Source of the DNA: Fukatsuia anoeciicola
Lineage (GTDB): Bacteria; Pseudomonadota; Gammaproteobacteria; Enterobacterales; Enterobacteriaceae
Assembly: GCF_964059965.1 (NCBI RefSeq)
Contig: NZ_OZ060923.1
Span: 806,001 to 870,000, forward strand
Length of the DNA stretch: 64,000 nt
Reading direction: 5' to 3'
The notes beneath the pieces are model-generated. The model had not been told where the DNA came from. It saw nothing but the letters and a program-made list of their open reading frames with translations, and made no database searches. Positions 48,970-59,277 of this stretch are shown here, piece by piece (the first letter of the stretch is position 1; every line of letters begins with the position of its first letter). The position numbers and the translations under genes were made by a program.

Positions 48970-49688
48970 ATTTTGACCCCTAAAACTAATATTACTTAAC
49001 TCCTTATAATACGAATAATTATTTATTATATAAATAAATTAAAATAAAAAGTAATAATTTATATTAATTATATTTTAATATACAAACATAAATTATATTT
49101 TAAAATTTTACTTAGTAGTCTAAAAATAATAATTAATATAGAATTTTATCTAGCTTATTTTCTTAATGATTAAGGTATTTATCTATTATAGTAGTAGATT
49201 TTATCCTAATAATTTTTATGCAAAATACTTACTTGTATATTACTATGTAACCTTAGGATAAGTTTTTAATTTTATAAAATAAGACATTAGGTCTTATCAT
49301 TACAAACTAAATTTCTCTTTAAAATTTATAAAAAATATTTATTAGTAATAATTTTATAATTTAACGTGTAAAGGATAAATTATCCAGCCATGTACAATAC
49401 TAAAATTACTTACCTATTAAATTTACTAACATAGTTAGCTTTATAAGAAGTTATAGATATGCATAAATAGTAATATATACCACTATAAAAATGCTAGTCT
49501 AAAACAAATATACTAAACTATTTAAATGTTACTTAATACGTATAGAGTTATTACTAAATAAATATACTAATATTAATTATTTTTATCAATAAAAGTCATT
49601 ATGTATATAATATCTACTATCTTATATAAGAATAAATTATTTCTATATTACACATTAAGCAATAAGATCTATACTATACTTAACTAAT
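48970..49688. other. Gene-free stretch upstream of hldE
   Basis: About 700 bases where glnE would lie in E. coli order; no GlnE register could be followed with confidence. Confidence 0.5.
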
Positions 49689-50315
49689 AGATAAGTATAA
49701 ATAAATAATAATAGTTAAAAACTCATATTATATTTAGATAATTATTTATTAATAATCCTTAAATATCTACGATATTATCATAGTTATTTTTGTTAGCTAA
49801 AACTATAGAATAAGTAATAATTATGTATTAAAAAATAATATACAGTATCAGAATATACTTATTAACATTACTAAATACTATTTAAACCGATAAAAACACA
49901 AAAAGTTTTATTTAAAAAAACATATCTTAAAAACTAAGCAATCGTTAATAAAAAAGTAAAGCAGTTATCTATATAATTTTTATCAATAAAAGATAATCTA
50001 ATTTTAGATTACTCAAGGACTTTATGTATAAATATCTATTACAATTAAAATTGTAATAGATATAGATTACTAGAACTAGTAAAATTTACTTAAATATAAT
50101 ATTACTTAAAAAATAAAATAGATTCTTTAATACTAAAAGATAACTTAATAATAAGTTATTTACTTAGCATGTGTTAAGTAAAAATACTATTAGTATAATT
50201 AAATAATCTAAAATTATATTAGATTATTACTAAAATAGATAATAGTTTAAATTAAGATATAATCTGACTATAGTAATTTATAGCATGAAAATTAGATAAA
50301 TAAGAGTTTTTAAAG
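49689..50315 (-). repeat. Dispersed repeat A, copy 3 (full length, inverted)
   Basis: Complement of the 24.7-kb copy, from AGATAAGTATAAATAAATAA to ATAAGAGTTTTTAAAGA. Together with copy 4 (52713-53350) it forms a direct repeat flanking the amiB remnant, tsaE, hha and the tomB remnant. It contains a 32-bp palindrome at 50032-50063 that is imperfect in the other copies. Confidence 0.85.
50032..50063. repeat. Palindrome inside repeat A copy 3
   Basis: Arms 50032-50046 and 50049-50063 (ATATCTATTACAATT and its complement) around AA are perfect. At the same position copies 1, 2 and 4 carry only imperfect arms (for example ATATCTATTACTATT facing AATTATAAGATAT in copy 1). Confidence 0.9.
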
Positions 50316-50868
50316 ATGTTTAGTGTATTTATTTAAGAATGTTTAATTACAGGATTTGCTATAAATCTTAAATGCTAGTCGTTTAGCTATTACAAAATAG
50401 CTAAAGTATATTAAAATATAATACTACAAATATTTAGTGATTAATGCTTGTATTATAATAAATTAAGGATAATCTACATATTTATACATTAATTTATCAT
50501 TATAATTAATATTAATAATATCAAAGTATGCTGTAAGAATATCTTAACTACTTTGTTGGTGTAACTAAGTTAGATCTTTTCATGCACATATATACATGAT
50601 ACACTAACTTATTTTAAAATAAATCTAATACTAAGAACGCGCTACTTGTCCTTAAGTAATTTAATTAGTGAACTACTACTATACTAACTAAATTAGTATA
50701 GTATATTTTTGCTAATTTATATTAAATTCTGTCTAAAATCTACCATTTTGCTAATATTTTATTAAAAAACTATTATAATTAGAGATTTTTAATTTTTAGT
50801 TAGTAAAACTTATTATAGTACATTAAAATAATTACATAAATCTAATAAATTACTTGATTAATTTTACC

Positions 50869-50902
50869 ATAGTATCTATTACTTGTTAGTAATAGATACT
50901 AT
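50869..50902 (+). terminator. 15-bp perfect stem-loop with T-rich tail
   Basis: Arms ATAGTATCTATTACT (50869-50883) and its complement (50888-50902) around TGTT, followed on the plus strand by ATTTTATTATTATT. It has terminator form, but no plus-strand gene precedes it; it lies within the amiB-sized gap. Confidence 0.4.
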
Positions 50903-51074
50903 ATTTTATTATTATTAAAGTTAGTTTTTAATAATAAAGAAATATTAGATTGATATAATCTAGTAAGAATAACGTATTTAGATTTAATTTTATGAATATA
51001 ATAATATCTCTTAATTTACATAGTATTATACCTATTAATATAACTAACTCATTAAAAATAACAAAAAAATTAAA

Positions 51075-51375
51075 ATTTAATACTATTTTTAATTGTAGTT
51101 AATTAAAAAACTTAAGTAAGATACTCTTGTAATTAAGTAATTCTATCTATCTTTTATATTATTCTAGCTAATTATCTATTGTACTGTTAGTACAATTAAC
51201 TAGGATTTTATAATAAAAAAATTATATAATAAGTATTAATCAAAATTCATCATTACTTTACTTTAAGTAATTTTATTATTAACTTTAATATCAATTAATT
51301 AATTAATTAATATTATCTAAGAAAAAGTAAAATAATTAAAATATAAAACTAGTAATAAATAAAAGAAAAATATTC
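51075..51375 (-). pseudogene. amiB: amiB remnant (N-acetylmuramoyl-L-alanine amidase)
   Basis: Directly after tsaE on the same strand, as in the E. coli tsaE-amiB-mutL order. The minus strand reads LIDIKVNNKIT*SKVMMNF, then YLLYNFFIIKS*LIVLTV. This is in register with LSDIQVSNGNQQARITLSF and DYAFSHQSKRTVALDI of the AMIN domain, and NR*LARII then follows NNLVKAIR. The match fades after about residue 100; a faint C-terminal trace may persist to about 50500. Stops show that it is dead. Loss affects daughter-cell separation. Confidence 0.68.
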
Positions 51376-51383
51376 TAAACGAA

Positions 51384-51872
51384 CTAAATATTATTAACTA
51401 AATAATGTAACTCAGTAATTATATGCTGTAATAGTTCAACACCATATTTAGAATAAGCTACTAATTGGACTTGACGCCCCTGCTGATAATAAGCTAAATA
51501 AAGTTTAATATCTGCTTTAGGTAAAAAATTAATCCATTTTTCTGGCCATTCTACTAAACATATAGCCTGTTGATCAAAATAATCATGGATACCAATAAAT
51601 TCTAATTCTTCTTCTCTAGTTAGACGATACAGGTCAAAATGATAAACTATTCTTGGTACTAAAAAATAAGATTCAACTAAAGTATAAGTAGGGCTTTTTA
51701 CATTACCACAATAACCTAAGGCACGAAGAAAACCACGACTAAAAGTGGTTTTTCCGCTACCTAATTCACCAAAAAGATAAATAATACTAGCACTATTACA
51801 AAAAGATGCTAAAATAGAACCTAAATTAATTGTAGCAACTTCATCAGGTAAAAATAAAACCTGTTTTTTCAT
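51384..51872 (-). CDS. tsaE: tRNA threonylcarbamoyladenosine ATPase TsaE
   Basis: TsaE is the ATPase that recycles the TsaBD complex making t6A37 in ANN-reading tRNAs. The 162-residue product (E. coli YjeE 153) has the Walker A motif YLFGELGSGKTTFSRGF near residue 37, SPTYTLVESY near 60, the HFDLYRL motif near 78, and EWPEKW with the conserved Glu-Trp-Pro near 109. ATG at 51872. It lies between the hha gene and the amiB remnant; hha is not its neighbour in E. coli, so a rearrangement breakpoint falls in the 120 bases between them. Confidence 0.96.
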   Translation of the reverse strand: MKKQVLFLPDEVATINLGSILASFCNSASIIYLFGELGSGKTTFSRGFLRALGYCGNVKSPTYTLVESYFLVPRIVYHFDLYRLTREEELEFIGIHDYFDQQAICLVEWPEKWINFLPKADIKLYLAYYQQGRQVQLVAYSKYGVELLQHIITELHYLVNNI

Positions 51873-51992
51873 GCTATAAAACCTATCATAATTTTTATGA
51901 GTTTAATAAAATATACCATATTTTATTAAAGTAATTAACTACTGTAAGTAGAATACCTATACTTTCAATATAACTCAATAAAATTTTGTACA

Positions 51993-52196
51993 TCATCTAA
52001 CATATTTCCACATTGAAGATGGAACCTTATCAAAAAATTTATTCGCGATAACTTCTGCTAATCTATGATCCGCAGCAGAATTAAATAATTCTAGCTCATC
52101 AATAGAAAGTTCATACCTATTTTTTTCAATTACTCTCTCTAAAGTAGCAAGAGTCCTACATTTTCTTAAACGCATTAAATAATCTGTTTTTGTCAT
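51993..52196 (-). CDS. hha: Hha family H-NS co-regulator
   Basis: Hha is a small protein that binds H-NS and modulates silencing of AT-rich genes. The 67-residue product aligns with E. coli Hha (72) over its whole length: MTKTDYLMRLRKCRTLATLE, then RVIEKNRYELSIDELELF, SAADHRLAEVIANKF and the end VPSSMWKYVR. It lacks only the first five residues (MSEKP). The charged residues used for H-NS contact are present. ATG at 52196. The upstream partner gene tomB survives only as a remnant. In a genome this AT-rich, keeping an AT-targeting silencer modulator is unexpected; whether hns exists cannot be seen here. Confidence 0.93.
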   Translation of the reverse strand: MTKTDYLMRLRKCRTLATLERVIEKNRYELSIDELELFNSAADHRLAEVIANKFFDKVPSSMWKYVR

Positions 52197-52204
52197 AATA
52201 AATA

Positions 52205-52600
52205 ATCTTCTAAATATACAAATAAATATAGGATAACAATTTCTTAAGTTTAATCATGGCATAATTATATTTCTCTAAATCCTATTCATAATTTATTATA
52301 TTTATTAATACTTTATCAAAAATATACTTAGAATAACATTTATTAACTCTATGTAAAATTTTATTTATTTTATCTTATCTAAGTATAGTTCATAATCATT
52401 TAAAATAAATCATAAAAGAAGTTATTTTTAAATTTATAATACAAAATAGCATATTTACTTAAGCTACTAAACGTACTAGAAGAAGTAAAAATTATTACCT
52501 AGAAATATTATTATATTAAGAATTTTTATATAAGAAAAATAATTGAATAAAATAGCCATTTTTGATAAGAATTTTATATCATCTAATCCATTATGTTTTT
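52205..52600 (-). pseudogene. tomB: tomB remnant (Hha partner)
   Basis: Upstream of hha on the same strand, the E. coli tomB-hha order. The minus strand reads LDDIKFLSKMAILF near 52580 (DIAQLKFLCETLYH in TomB). Later YAILYYKFKNNFFYDLF occurs near 52440, in register with FALNYKIKYNEDNKLIEQI. Then MLF*VYF and SINKYNKL*IGFRE recall MLFSSYGINMQDLQKW and RLFRCF. The spacing fits the 124-residue protein. Multiple stops. TomB acts as antitoxin-like partner of Hha, so hha now stands without it. Confidence 0.7.
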
Positions 52601-52712
52601 TATTAATTAATATCTAAATAAAGCAATAAATAAAGATACTAAAGAAAAAAATTCGTTGTTTAATTGATACTCGATACAGTTTAACTTAAAAATAATAAAA
52701 TATTTAATATAG

Positions 52713-53350
52713 TAGATAAGTATAAATAAATAATAATAGTTCAAAACTTAGATTATGTTTAAATGATTATTTATTAATAATCTTTAAGTATCTATAAAAG
52801 TATTACAGTTATTTTTCTGTTAACTAAAACTATAAGATAAATAATAATTATATATTAAAAAGTAATATACAGTATTAGTGTATACTTATTAATACTACTA
52901 AATACTATTTAAACTGATCAAAACATAAAAAATTTTATTTAGAAAAAATATACCTTAAAAAAACTAAGCAATCATTAATAAAAAGTAAAACAGTTACTTA
53001 TATAAGTATTTTTAATAAAAAATATTATGATTTTAGATTACTCAAGAACTTTATATACAAATATACATCATTATTAAAATAGTAATATATATAGATTATT
53101 TAGAACTATTAAAATTTATTTAAACTTAATACTACTTAAAAAATAAAGAAAAAAATTTTAGCATCAAAAGATAACATAATAATTATAAGTTATCAAGCTA
53201 GCATGCATTAAACAAAATGCTATTAGCATAATTAAATAATCTAATTATATTAAATTTTACTAAAATAAGTAATAATGGTTTTTAAATTAAGATATAATCT
53301 AACTATAGTGATTTATAGCATTAAAATTAGATAAATGGGAGTTTTTAAAG
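52713..53350 (-). repeat. Dispersed repeat A, copy 4 (full length, inverted)
   Basis: Collinear with copy 3 over about 640 bases, from AGATAAGTATAAATAAATAA to AGATAAATGGGAGTTTTTAA. It lies exactly between the tomB remnant and the first traceable codons of the parC remnant. Confidence 0.85.
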
Positions 53351-53374
53351 AAGTATAATTAATAAATTAATTTC

Positions 53375-55495
53375 TAATATAGCAAGTTATCAAACCTTAT
53401 AAACTTTTACTGAAATACTTACCTAAATTATCCCATATACATCATTATATATTGAGCGTTACCATTTATTAATAATAGATTACAGTCAATACATTGTCGT
53501 ATTATTTGTACCATGTTAGAATTATAAATAAATAAGAATGCTAAATTTAAAAAATTAGCACGAACCCTGTAGGTGATATGTTAGGTGAACATTATCTATG
53601 TAACATAATATCTATCATGAGGTAACGGTACTTGATGGCACAAGATTTTTCTTATCATTATTTTTGATTAATAAATAGGAAAATTAGGAAGCACCTAATA
53701 ATTCTAAATTTTTTTATAGTAATGCGTTCATTATACTAAATTGCATTTATCAATATATATTAACATGTTGTAGTTGAATTAATATAAAAATAGTAGACTA
53801 GGTTCCTAGTTTTAATAGTTCCCTATAAGAACCCAAAATTCTTCTTACTCGCCTGCCTATATTTTATTAAATAACACGACTAGCATATCAGTAATTATAC
53901 TTACTGATATTACAGTACGTAATATATAAAAGATTACTAACACTATAGTTCTATTGATTGATAAACTTACAACATTATTTTGATGCGTATACGTGTATTG
54001 TAGAATGAAGAGAAGGTAATACTGTTGTAATTCTTCTTTACTTAATCAAACATCTGGTAGTGTCAATACTTTAGTGCTAGATTATTAATTAAATGTATGA
54101 TAAAAAATTACTAATGATAGAAGATTTACATAATAAATTTAATAATACAAATCTTACAAGTTTAGTTATTGATTCTCGCTTTAATAAAACTAATTTAGAA
54201 TTAATAATAAATTATTCATTTACTATCACGGGTCTTAAAAAGTTATTGCATTAATATAGATATAATTAGATTGAATTACCCACTTTTGTCTATTAAAGGC
54301 TAGTTAGATATTTTGAACCAATAGATAATCTATTGTTATAATACAGCGTATTATCATCTGTATTATGTTTATAAAAAGTACAAAAATTTTTACATATTTA
54401 GCAGGTTCGCTAATTACCTTATAAGATCTTGATAGCAAGATCTATATTATTCGTACAGAAGATAACTTAAAAATTATAATAATGTAGTATTTTATACTTT
54501 TAAAAATTTAGGTTGAAGTAAGCTTTAAATAAAAACTTCGTTAATTAGTTAAATTAAAAATGATAAAAAATCATATACGATAAAAATAAATTAAATAAAG
54601 AACATGCTGATTACAAAAATTATTGATATTAGAAAATAAATTAAATAACTTTTTAAAAAAGAAATTTAAATTGATGATATTAAATATAGTAATAAGCGTA
54701 TATCTTATTTAACCAAATGGAAAGCAACTAAGAAAATAAATAAGTATAGTATTCTTTCTAAATTTATAACTTTAGTTTTATCTAAAAAATTCTGGGCACC
54801 ACGTAATCTCAAAAGATATAAGATTGACCCAAATATTTAGTTATAAAATTAATGATAGCTTTTATTCTTATGTTCACGGTAAAAATAACTAACCTATGGT
54901 ACTTGTTAAGTTCTACAGATCATAATTATTCATTTAATACGTTGGCATTAATTATCTCTCATGGCCAAGGAAAATTACTTACTAGTAAATTTATTTTACC
55001 TCTTAGAACTATTAATAAATATTTACTTATGGCTGATAATAATTAAAAAATTATTGATAGCTTTTAATTTAATTTATGGTTTTATTTTTAGATTTAGTAA
55101 TTTTATTACTAGAAATTGAATAGTAAAGCATTGATTATATTGTTAGAAAATACTCAAGTATTACAATTATTAAAAATTTATAATTTTAATTATATACTAA
55201 TAATTAGTATTACTGGATATATGCTAGTATTTATAACTATTGATTAGCCTATTTTATTTAAGAAGAAAGGGAATAAAATTATATTTACTTAATTGAAACA
55301 AGTAGTAACTAGTGTAGATTAATTAATGTAATTATTAATGTTATCGTCTGAGACATAGATTATCTATATCGTGTAAATATAAATTAATATTATCACTAAA
55401 AGAATTATGAAAATTTTACGATAAATGTGAATATAAAGGTTATTCATTACTCCATAGCTTAATGCGGGTTAATTAAGTTCATGTCTTAGGTAAAT
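53375..55495 (+). pseudogene. parC: parC remnant (topoisomerase IV subunit A), whole length
   Basis: A full-length ghost of ParC can be followed on the plus strand through dozens of stops and frameshifts. In order: TFTEILT*IIPYTSLY (EFTENAYLNYSMYV), ALPFINNRLQSIHCRIICTM ([20 protein letters not shown]), NAKFKKLARTL (SAKFKKSARTV), VGDMLGEH, LMAQDFSYHY, VD*VPSFNSSL*EPKILLTR (ADWVPNFDGTLQEPKMLPAR). Then MYDKKLLMIEDLHNKFNNTN and FTYLAGSLITL. Near 54960 SHGQGKLLTSKFILP (ARGQGEPLTGKLTLP) and YLLMADNN. Near 55270 FKKKGNKIIFT (LSKGKGNKIINI), and near 55390 KLILSLKEL*KFYDKCEYKG. Length (~2.1 kb) matches the 752-residue gene. The catalytic Tyr context is lost. Confidence 0.92.
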
Positions 55496-56734
55496 TATCC
55501 TGATATACTAGGAACTCCTATTCAAAATTATAATATTAGAAATAGCCAATAGATTTTTACTAATCTAACTTTATTAATCTTATTAATGCTTGGTATATTA
55601 AGAATTTTAGATATAAGATTCTATTAATCTAAATAAATTTAACATTATTCATCATGTATATCCACACTTATAAATTAGTTTTTACCTTAAATTAAAATAC
55701 GCCTTCATCTTTTAAATACTAATTTAAAATTATTTAGATTATAGAAAAAATTATTAGTAGCAAGATTAATATCAATTATATTTTTTTACTTTTCTTATTA
55801 TAAATTTCTTTTATTAATTCTTATTAATATTATAACTTCCTATTTAGATGATAAAGGTATATCACTAATTATTAATTAACCTTTAATTATTGCTAAATTA
55901 TTTTTAGGTTGGTTTGGGAGCAATGCTATTTAAATGGATCTTAGCAAAACTACTGGTTACTACTAACTTACTTTATTGTTAATTAATAAATAATAAAAAC
56001 TATAAAATAGTTGCTAAATAAATAGAAGTAAAATACTAACAACTATATAAAAATAACTATAATTAATTATTAAGCAGAGTAAGCCATATATAACTATTGT
56101 TGACTAGCATGTCATTATTAGTCATTAATAAGTGTATAATAATAAAAAACTAATACTAAAGATTTAAGAAATTATAAATATAATAATAAGTTAAATATAA
56201 GCTAAAAATTATGATAATAAATATTACAAATAGGTTTCCATAAATTTATCTATTATTAGGTCATAGGTTAGATTAATAATTTAGGTTTGGTAGAAATATG
56301 TAATTTATTTTTATATAATAAAAAAGTGAATAAACATGAATATGTTTAACTTATTTTTAATAAATTACTTATAAAGTAATAGCAAATATAAAGATATATT
56401 GAATAAGTTTTTGTACCTAATTTTTATTAGCACTTATATACTATAAGAGGAAACTTTTTAAAAAATTATTTATCTTAATCTTATTATAATTCAAAGCAGA
56501 TAGTAAATATACTACTTAACTTAATTAATTTACTAACTAAAATCATTTGCAAGTTTTTTATAAAACTTACTATGTGCTATAAATTATGCATTACAGAACA
56601 CTTATAATCTTTATGTAATAGAGTATGTATAATTCTTACTGTGTTACTATAAATATTTTAATTCGATTTACTATAATAAATGACGATTTATAATAAGTTT
56701 AATTCTATGTACAATATAAGAAATAAGGTAAAAA
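55496..56734. other. Gene-free stretch between the parC remnant and ruvB
   Basis: 1.2 kb without an intact gene. E. coli order would predict plsC after parC and ruvA before ruvB; I could follow neither. A plus-strand patch near 55840-55930 (LDDKGISLIIN, LFLGWFGSNAI) looks like a decayed coding stretch, but I do not recognise it. Confidence 0.5.
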
Positions 56735-57739
56735 ATGATCGAAGTAGATCGCTTAATTACAGCTAGTGTAGTAAATAATGAAGAAATTATTAATAGGACA
56801 ATACGCCCTAAATTTTTAACTGAATACATTGGACAATCACATGTTAAAGAACAAATGGAAATTTTTATTCAAGCAGCGAGGCAGCGCAATGATGCTTTAG
56901 ATCATTTATTAATATTTGGTCCTCCAGGTTTAGGTAAAACTACATTAGCTAATATTGTAGCTAACGAGATGAAAGTTAATCTTCGTACTACTTCGGGGCC
57001 AGTATTAGAAAAAGCAGGTGATTTAGCTGCTATACTCACTAATCTAGAACCATATGATATACTTTTTATTGATGAAATTCATCGCTTACCCCCGATAGTA
57101 GAAGAAATTTTATATCCAGTAATGGAAAATTATCAGCTAGATATTATGATTGGCGAAGGTCCAGCTGCACGCTCAATTAAGATAGATTTACCTCCATTTA
57201 CATTAATTGGGGCGACGACCAGAGCAGGTTCACTAACTTCGCCATTACGTGATCGATTTGGTATTGTACAACGACTTGAATTTTATCAAGTTACTGATTT
57301 AGAACATATTCTTATTCGTAGCGCCTGTTATTTAAAATTAAAATTAAGTTTAGAAGGAGCGTATCAGTTAGCACGACGTTCTAGAGGCACACCACGTATT
57401 GCTAACCGTTTATTACGTCGTGTTCGTGATTTTGCTGAAGTCAAAGTTAATGGTGTAATTGACGGTGATGTAGCAACTAAAGCACTAGATATGCTTAATA
57501 TCGATATAGAAGGTTTCGACTATATGGATCAAAAGTTATTATTAGCAATTATTAATAAATTTATGGGTGGACCTGTAGGGGTGGATAATTTAGCAGCAGC
57601 AATCGGTGAAGAACGTGAAGCTATTGAAGACGTACTAGAACCATATCTTATCCAACAAGGATTTATCCAGAGAACTCCTCGTGGCAGAATAGCTACTAAT
57701 CATGCTTATCAGCACTTTGGTCTTATATATACAAAATAG
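56735..57739 (+). CDS. ruvB: Holliday junction branch-migration ATPase RuvB
   Basis: RuvB is the hexameric AAA+ motor that drives branch migration with RuvA. The 334-residue protein has E. coli length (336). It starts MIEVDRLITASVVNNEEIIN. Walker A is FGPPGLGKTTLANIVANEM near residue 61, Walker B ILFIDEIHRLPPIVEEILYP near 107, sensor 1 LIGATTRAGSLTSPLRDRFG near 152, and the winged helix ends GRIATNHAYQHFG. ATG 56735 with AAGG upstream. ruvA and ruvC are not adjacent; without RuvA the motor would have no junction-targeting partner, so ruvA should be elsewhere if RuvB works. Confidence 0.97.
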   Translation: MIEVDRLITASVVNNEEIINRTIRPKFLTEYIGQSHVKEQMEIFIQAARQRNDALDHLLIFGPPGLGKTTLANIVANEMKVNLRTTSGPVLEKAGDLAAILTNLEPYDILFIDEIHRLPPIVEEILYPVMENYQLDIMIGEGPAARSIKIDLPPFTLIGATTRAGSLTSPLRDRFGIVQRLEFYQVTDLEHILIRSACYLKLKLSLEGAYQLARRSRGTPRIANRLLRRVRDFAEVKVNGVIDGDVATKALDMLNIDIEGFDYMDQKLLLAIINKFMGGPVGVDNLAAAIGEEREAIEDVLEPYLIQQGFIQRTPRGRIATNHAYQHFGLIYTK

Positions 57740-57904
57740 TTATAAAAAAATTTTTATATACTTTAGTTTATTATATAAAATAAGGTAACTATTATAAAAA
57801 ATTACTATATAGTATATACTAATATATAAGAATTATTAGACTAAGTAATGCTAAAAAATTTGTTATACATAGCTTTATAGCAAATAGTAAATCTTTAAGA
57901 AGTA

Positions 57905-58345
57905 TGATGAGTAAGTTATCAAGTTTACATAATAAAAAATTCAATTTTCTATTTATGTATTTTTAGATAATATATAGTTTTAATTATGATCTAGGGATAT
58001 AAAAATAGAATATTATTCTAGATAAAAAATTAGTAACTAATATTAATTGCAGAAAATTATTAAATTTTTAATGAAAATTATTATTTTTCTAAAATTAATA
58101 AGGGTAATTTTATTTTTTAATAATAGTTTTAATATTTTAGGTAATTGATAAATTTGTGTAATTATATTATCTGAGTTATTTCTGGTATTATAATTAATTA
58201 ATAGCTAGCTATAAGCTAATAACGATATTACTTAGATTAACTCTTAGATATAAAAAATTAATATTTTAAGTAATTTATTAGATATGATAATGCGTTACAA
58301 TGATATATTTATTCGTAATAGATAAATAGAGAAAGGATAAGTTTG
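57905..58345 (-). pseudogene. pyrI: Probable pyrI remnant (ATCase regulatory chain)
   Basis: Directly downstream of pyrB on the same strand, where E. coli has pyrI. NNKL opens it near the expected start (DNKL in PyrI). Then NSDNIITQIYQLPKI fits SEDQVDQLALYAP, and NLIIFCN*Y*L at 58065-58035 fits NVLVCPNSNCI at almost exactly the predicted distance (residue ~103). KIEFFIM near the end recalls EKEFSHNVV. The zinc-binding Cys are mostly lost. The match is modest but correct in position and order. Confidence 0.5.
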
Positions 58346-58356
58346 TTATTATAATA

Positions 58357-59277
58357 TTAATTAGTATTTAATACTAATGCTAGTATCGCTTGCCGAACAA
58401 AAATACCATTACCTGCTTGTTGAAAATAATAAGCATAAGGTGTTTTATCTACATTAATACTAATTTCCCCCATGCGAGGTAATGGATGCAATATTTTAAA
58501 GTTATGACGTACTGTAATAAGATCAGATGCTTGTAACATGAATGGAATTTTAACGTTAGCGTGTTCTAATTTACTTAAACGTTCTTGCTGTATGCGGGTT
58601 ATATATAGTATATCTAACTGCGGTAGTATTTCTCTAAGGTGAGTATGCAAACTATAAGTAATTCCTTTTTCATCTAACATTTTCAAAATATTATTAGGCA
58701 TTACTAATGTCTCTGTAGCAACAAAAAAAAGACGATTATTACAGAATTTTGCTAGAGCCTGTGTAAGAGAATGTACTGCACGACTGTATTTTAAATCTCC
58801 TACTATAGCAATATCTAGGTTATCTAAACGCGCTTGTGTTTCTTTAATAGTAAATAAATCTAGCAAAGTTTGGGTCGGGTGTTGGTTGGAGCCATCACCT
58901 GCATTTATAATGGGTATGCCATTAGAATATTCTATTACTAAATGCGCACTACCCTCTTGAGGATGACGAATCACAATTGCATCAACATATGTACAAATAA
59001 TACGCAAAGTATCAATAATTGTTTCTCCTTTATCTAAAGAGGTATTATTGCTGGGAAAACTAAGTACAGAACCCCCTAAACGATAAATAGCGGTTTCAAA
59101 TGATAAACGCGTACGAGTAGAAGCTTCAAAAAAACAATTAGCAATAATATTATGTTTTAATAAATTAGGCTGCGGTTTATTTTTTAGTTCTTCTGCAACA
59201 TAAATTATTAATTCTAGCTCTGCACGGCTTAAATCTTGTATTGAAATAATATTTTTGTGATATAGCGGATTAATCAC
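58357..59277 (-). CDS. pyrB: Aspartate carbamoyltransferase catalytic chain
   Basis: PyrB joins carbamoyl phosphate and aspartate in pyrimidine synthesis. The 306-residue protein (E. coli 311) starts MINPLYHKNIISIQDLSRAE. The carbamoyl-phosphate motif FEASTRTRLSFETAIYRLGG lies near residue 49, HPQEGSAHLV near 105, GDGSNQHPTQTLLDLFTI near 130, and LHPLPRMGEI near 265 with the aspartate-loop Pro-Leu-Pro. Start is GTG 59277, fixed by alignment. The regulatory chain gene downstream is a remnant, so the enzyme is probably an unregulated catalytic trimer. A hairpin lies about 180 bases upstream (59460-59501); no PyrL-type attenuator was recognised. Confidence 0.96.
   Translation of the reverse strand: MINPLYHKNIISIQDLSRAELELIIYVAEELKNKPQPNLLKHNIIANCFFEASTRTRLSFETAIYRLGGSVLSFPSNNTSLDKGETIIDTLRIICTYVDAIVIRHPQEGSAHLVIEYSNGIPIINAGDGSNQHPTQTLLDLFTIKETQARLDNLDIAIVGDLKYSRAVHSLTQALAKFCNNRLFFVATETLVMPNNILKMLDEKGITYSLHTHLREILPQLDILYITRIQQERLSKLEHANVKIPFMLQASDLITVRHNFKILHPLPRMGEISINVDKTPYAYYFQQAGNGIFVRQAILALVLNTN

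Noticed and set aside
54852..55046. 64-codon open frame on the plus strand
   Set aside because: Its residues (SHGQGKLLTSKFILP, YLLMADNN) are a fragment of the ParC C-terminal domain; it is part of the parC remnant, not a gene.
56080..56730. ruvA remnant upstream of ruvB
   Set aside because: Translated all plus frames by eye; no RuvA motif could be followed.
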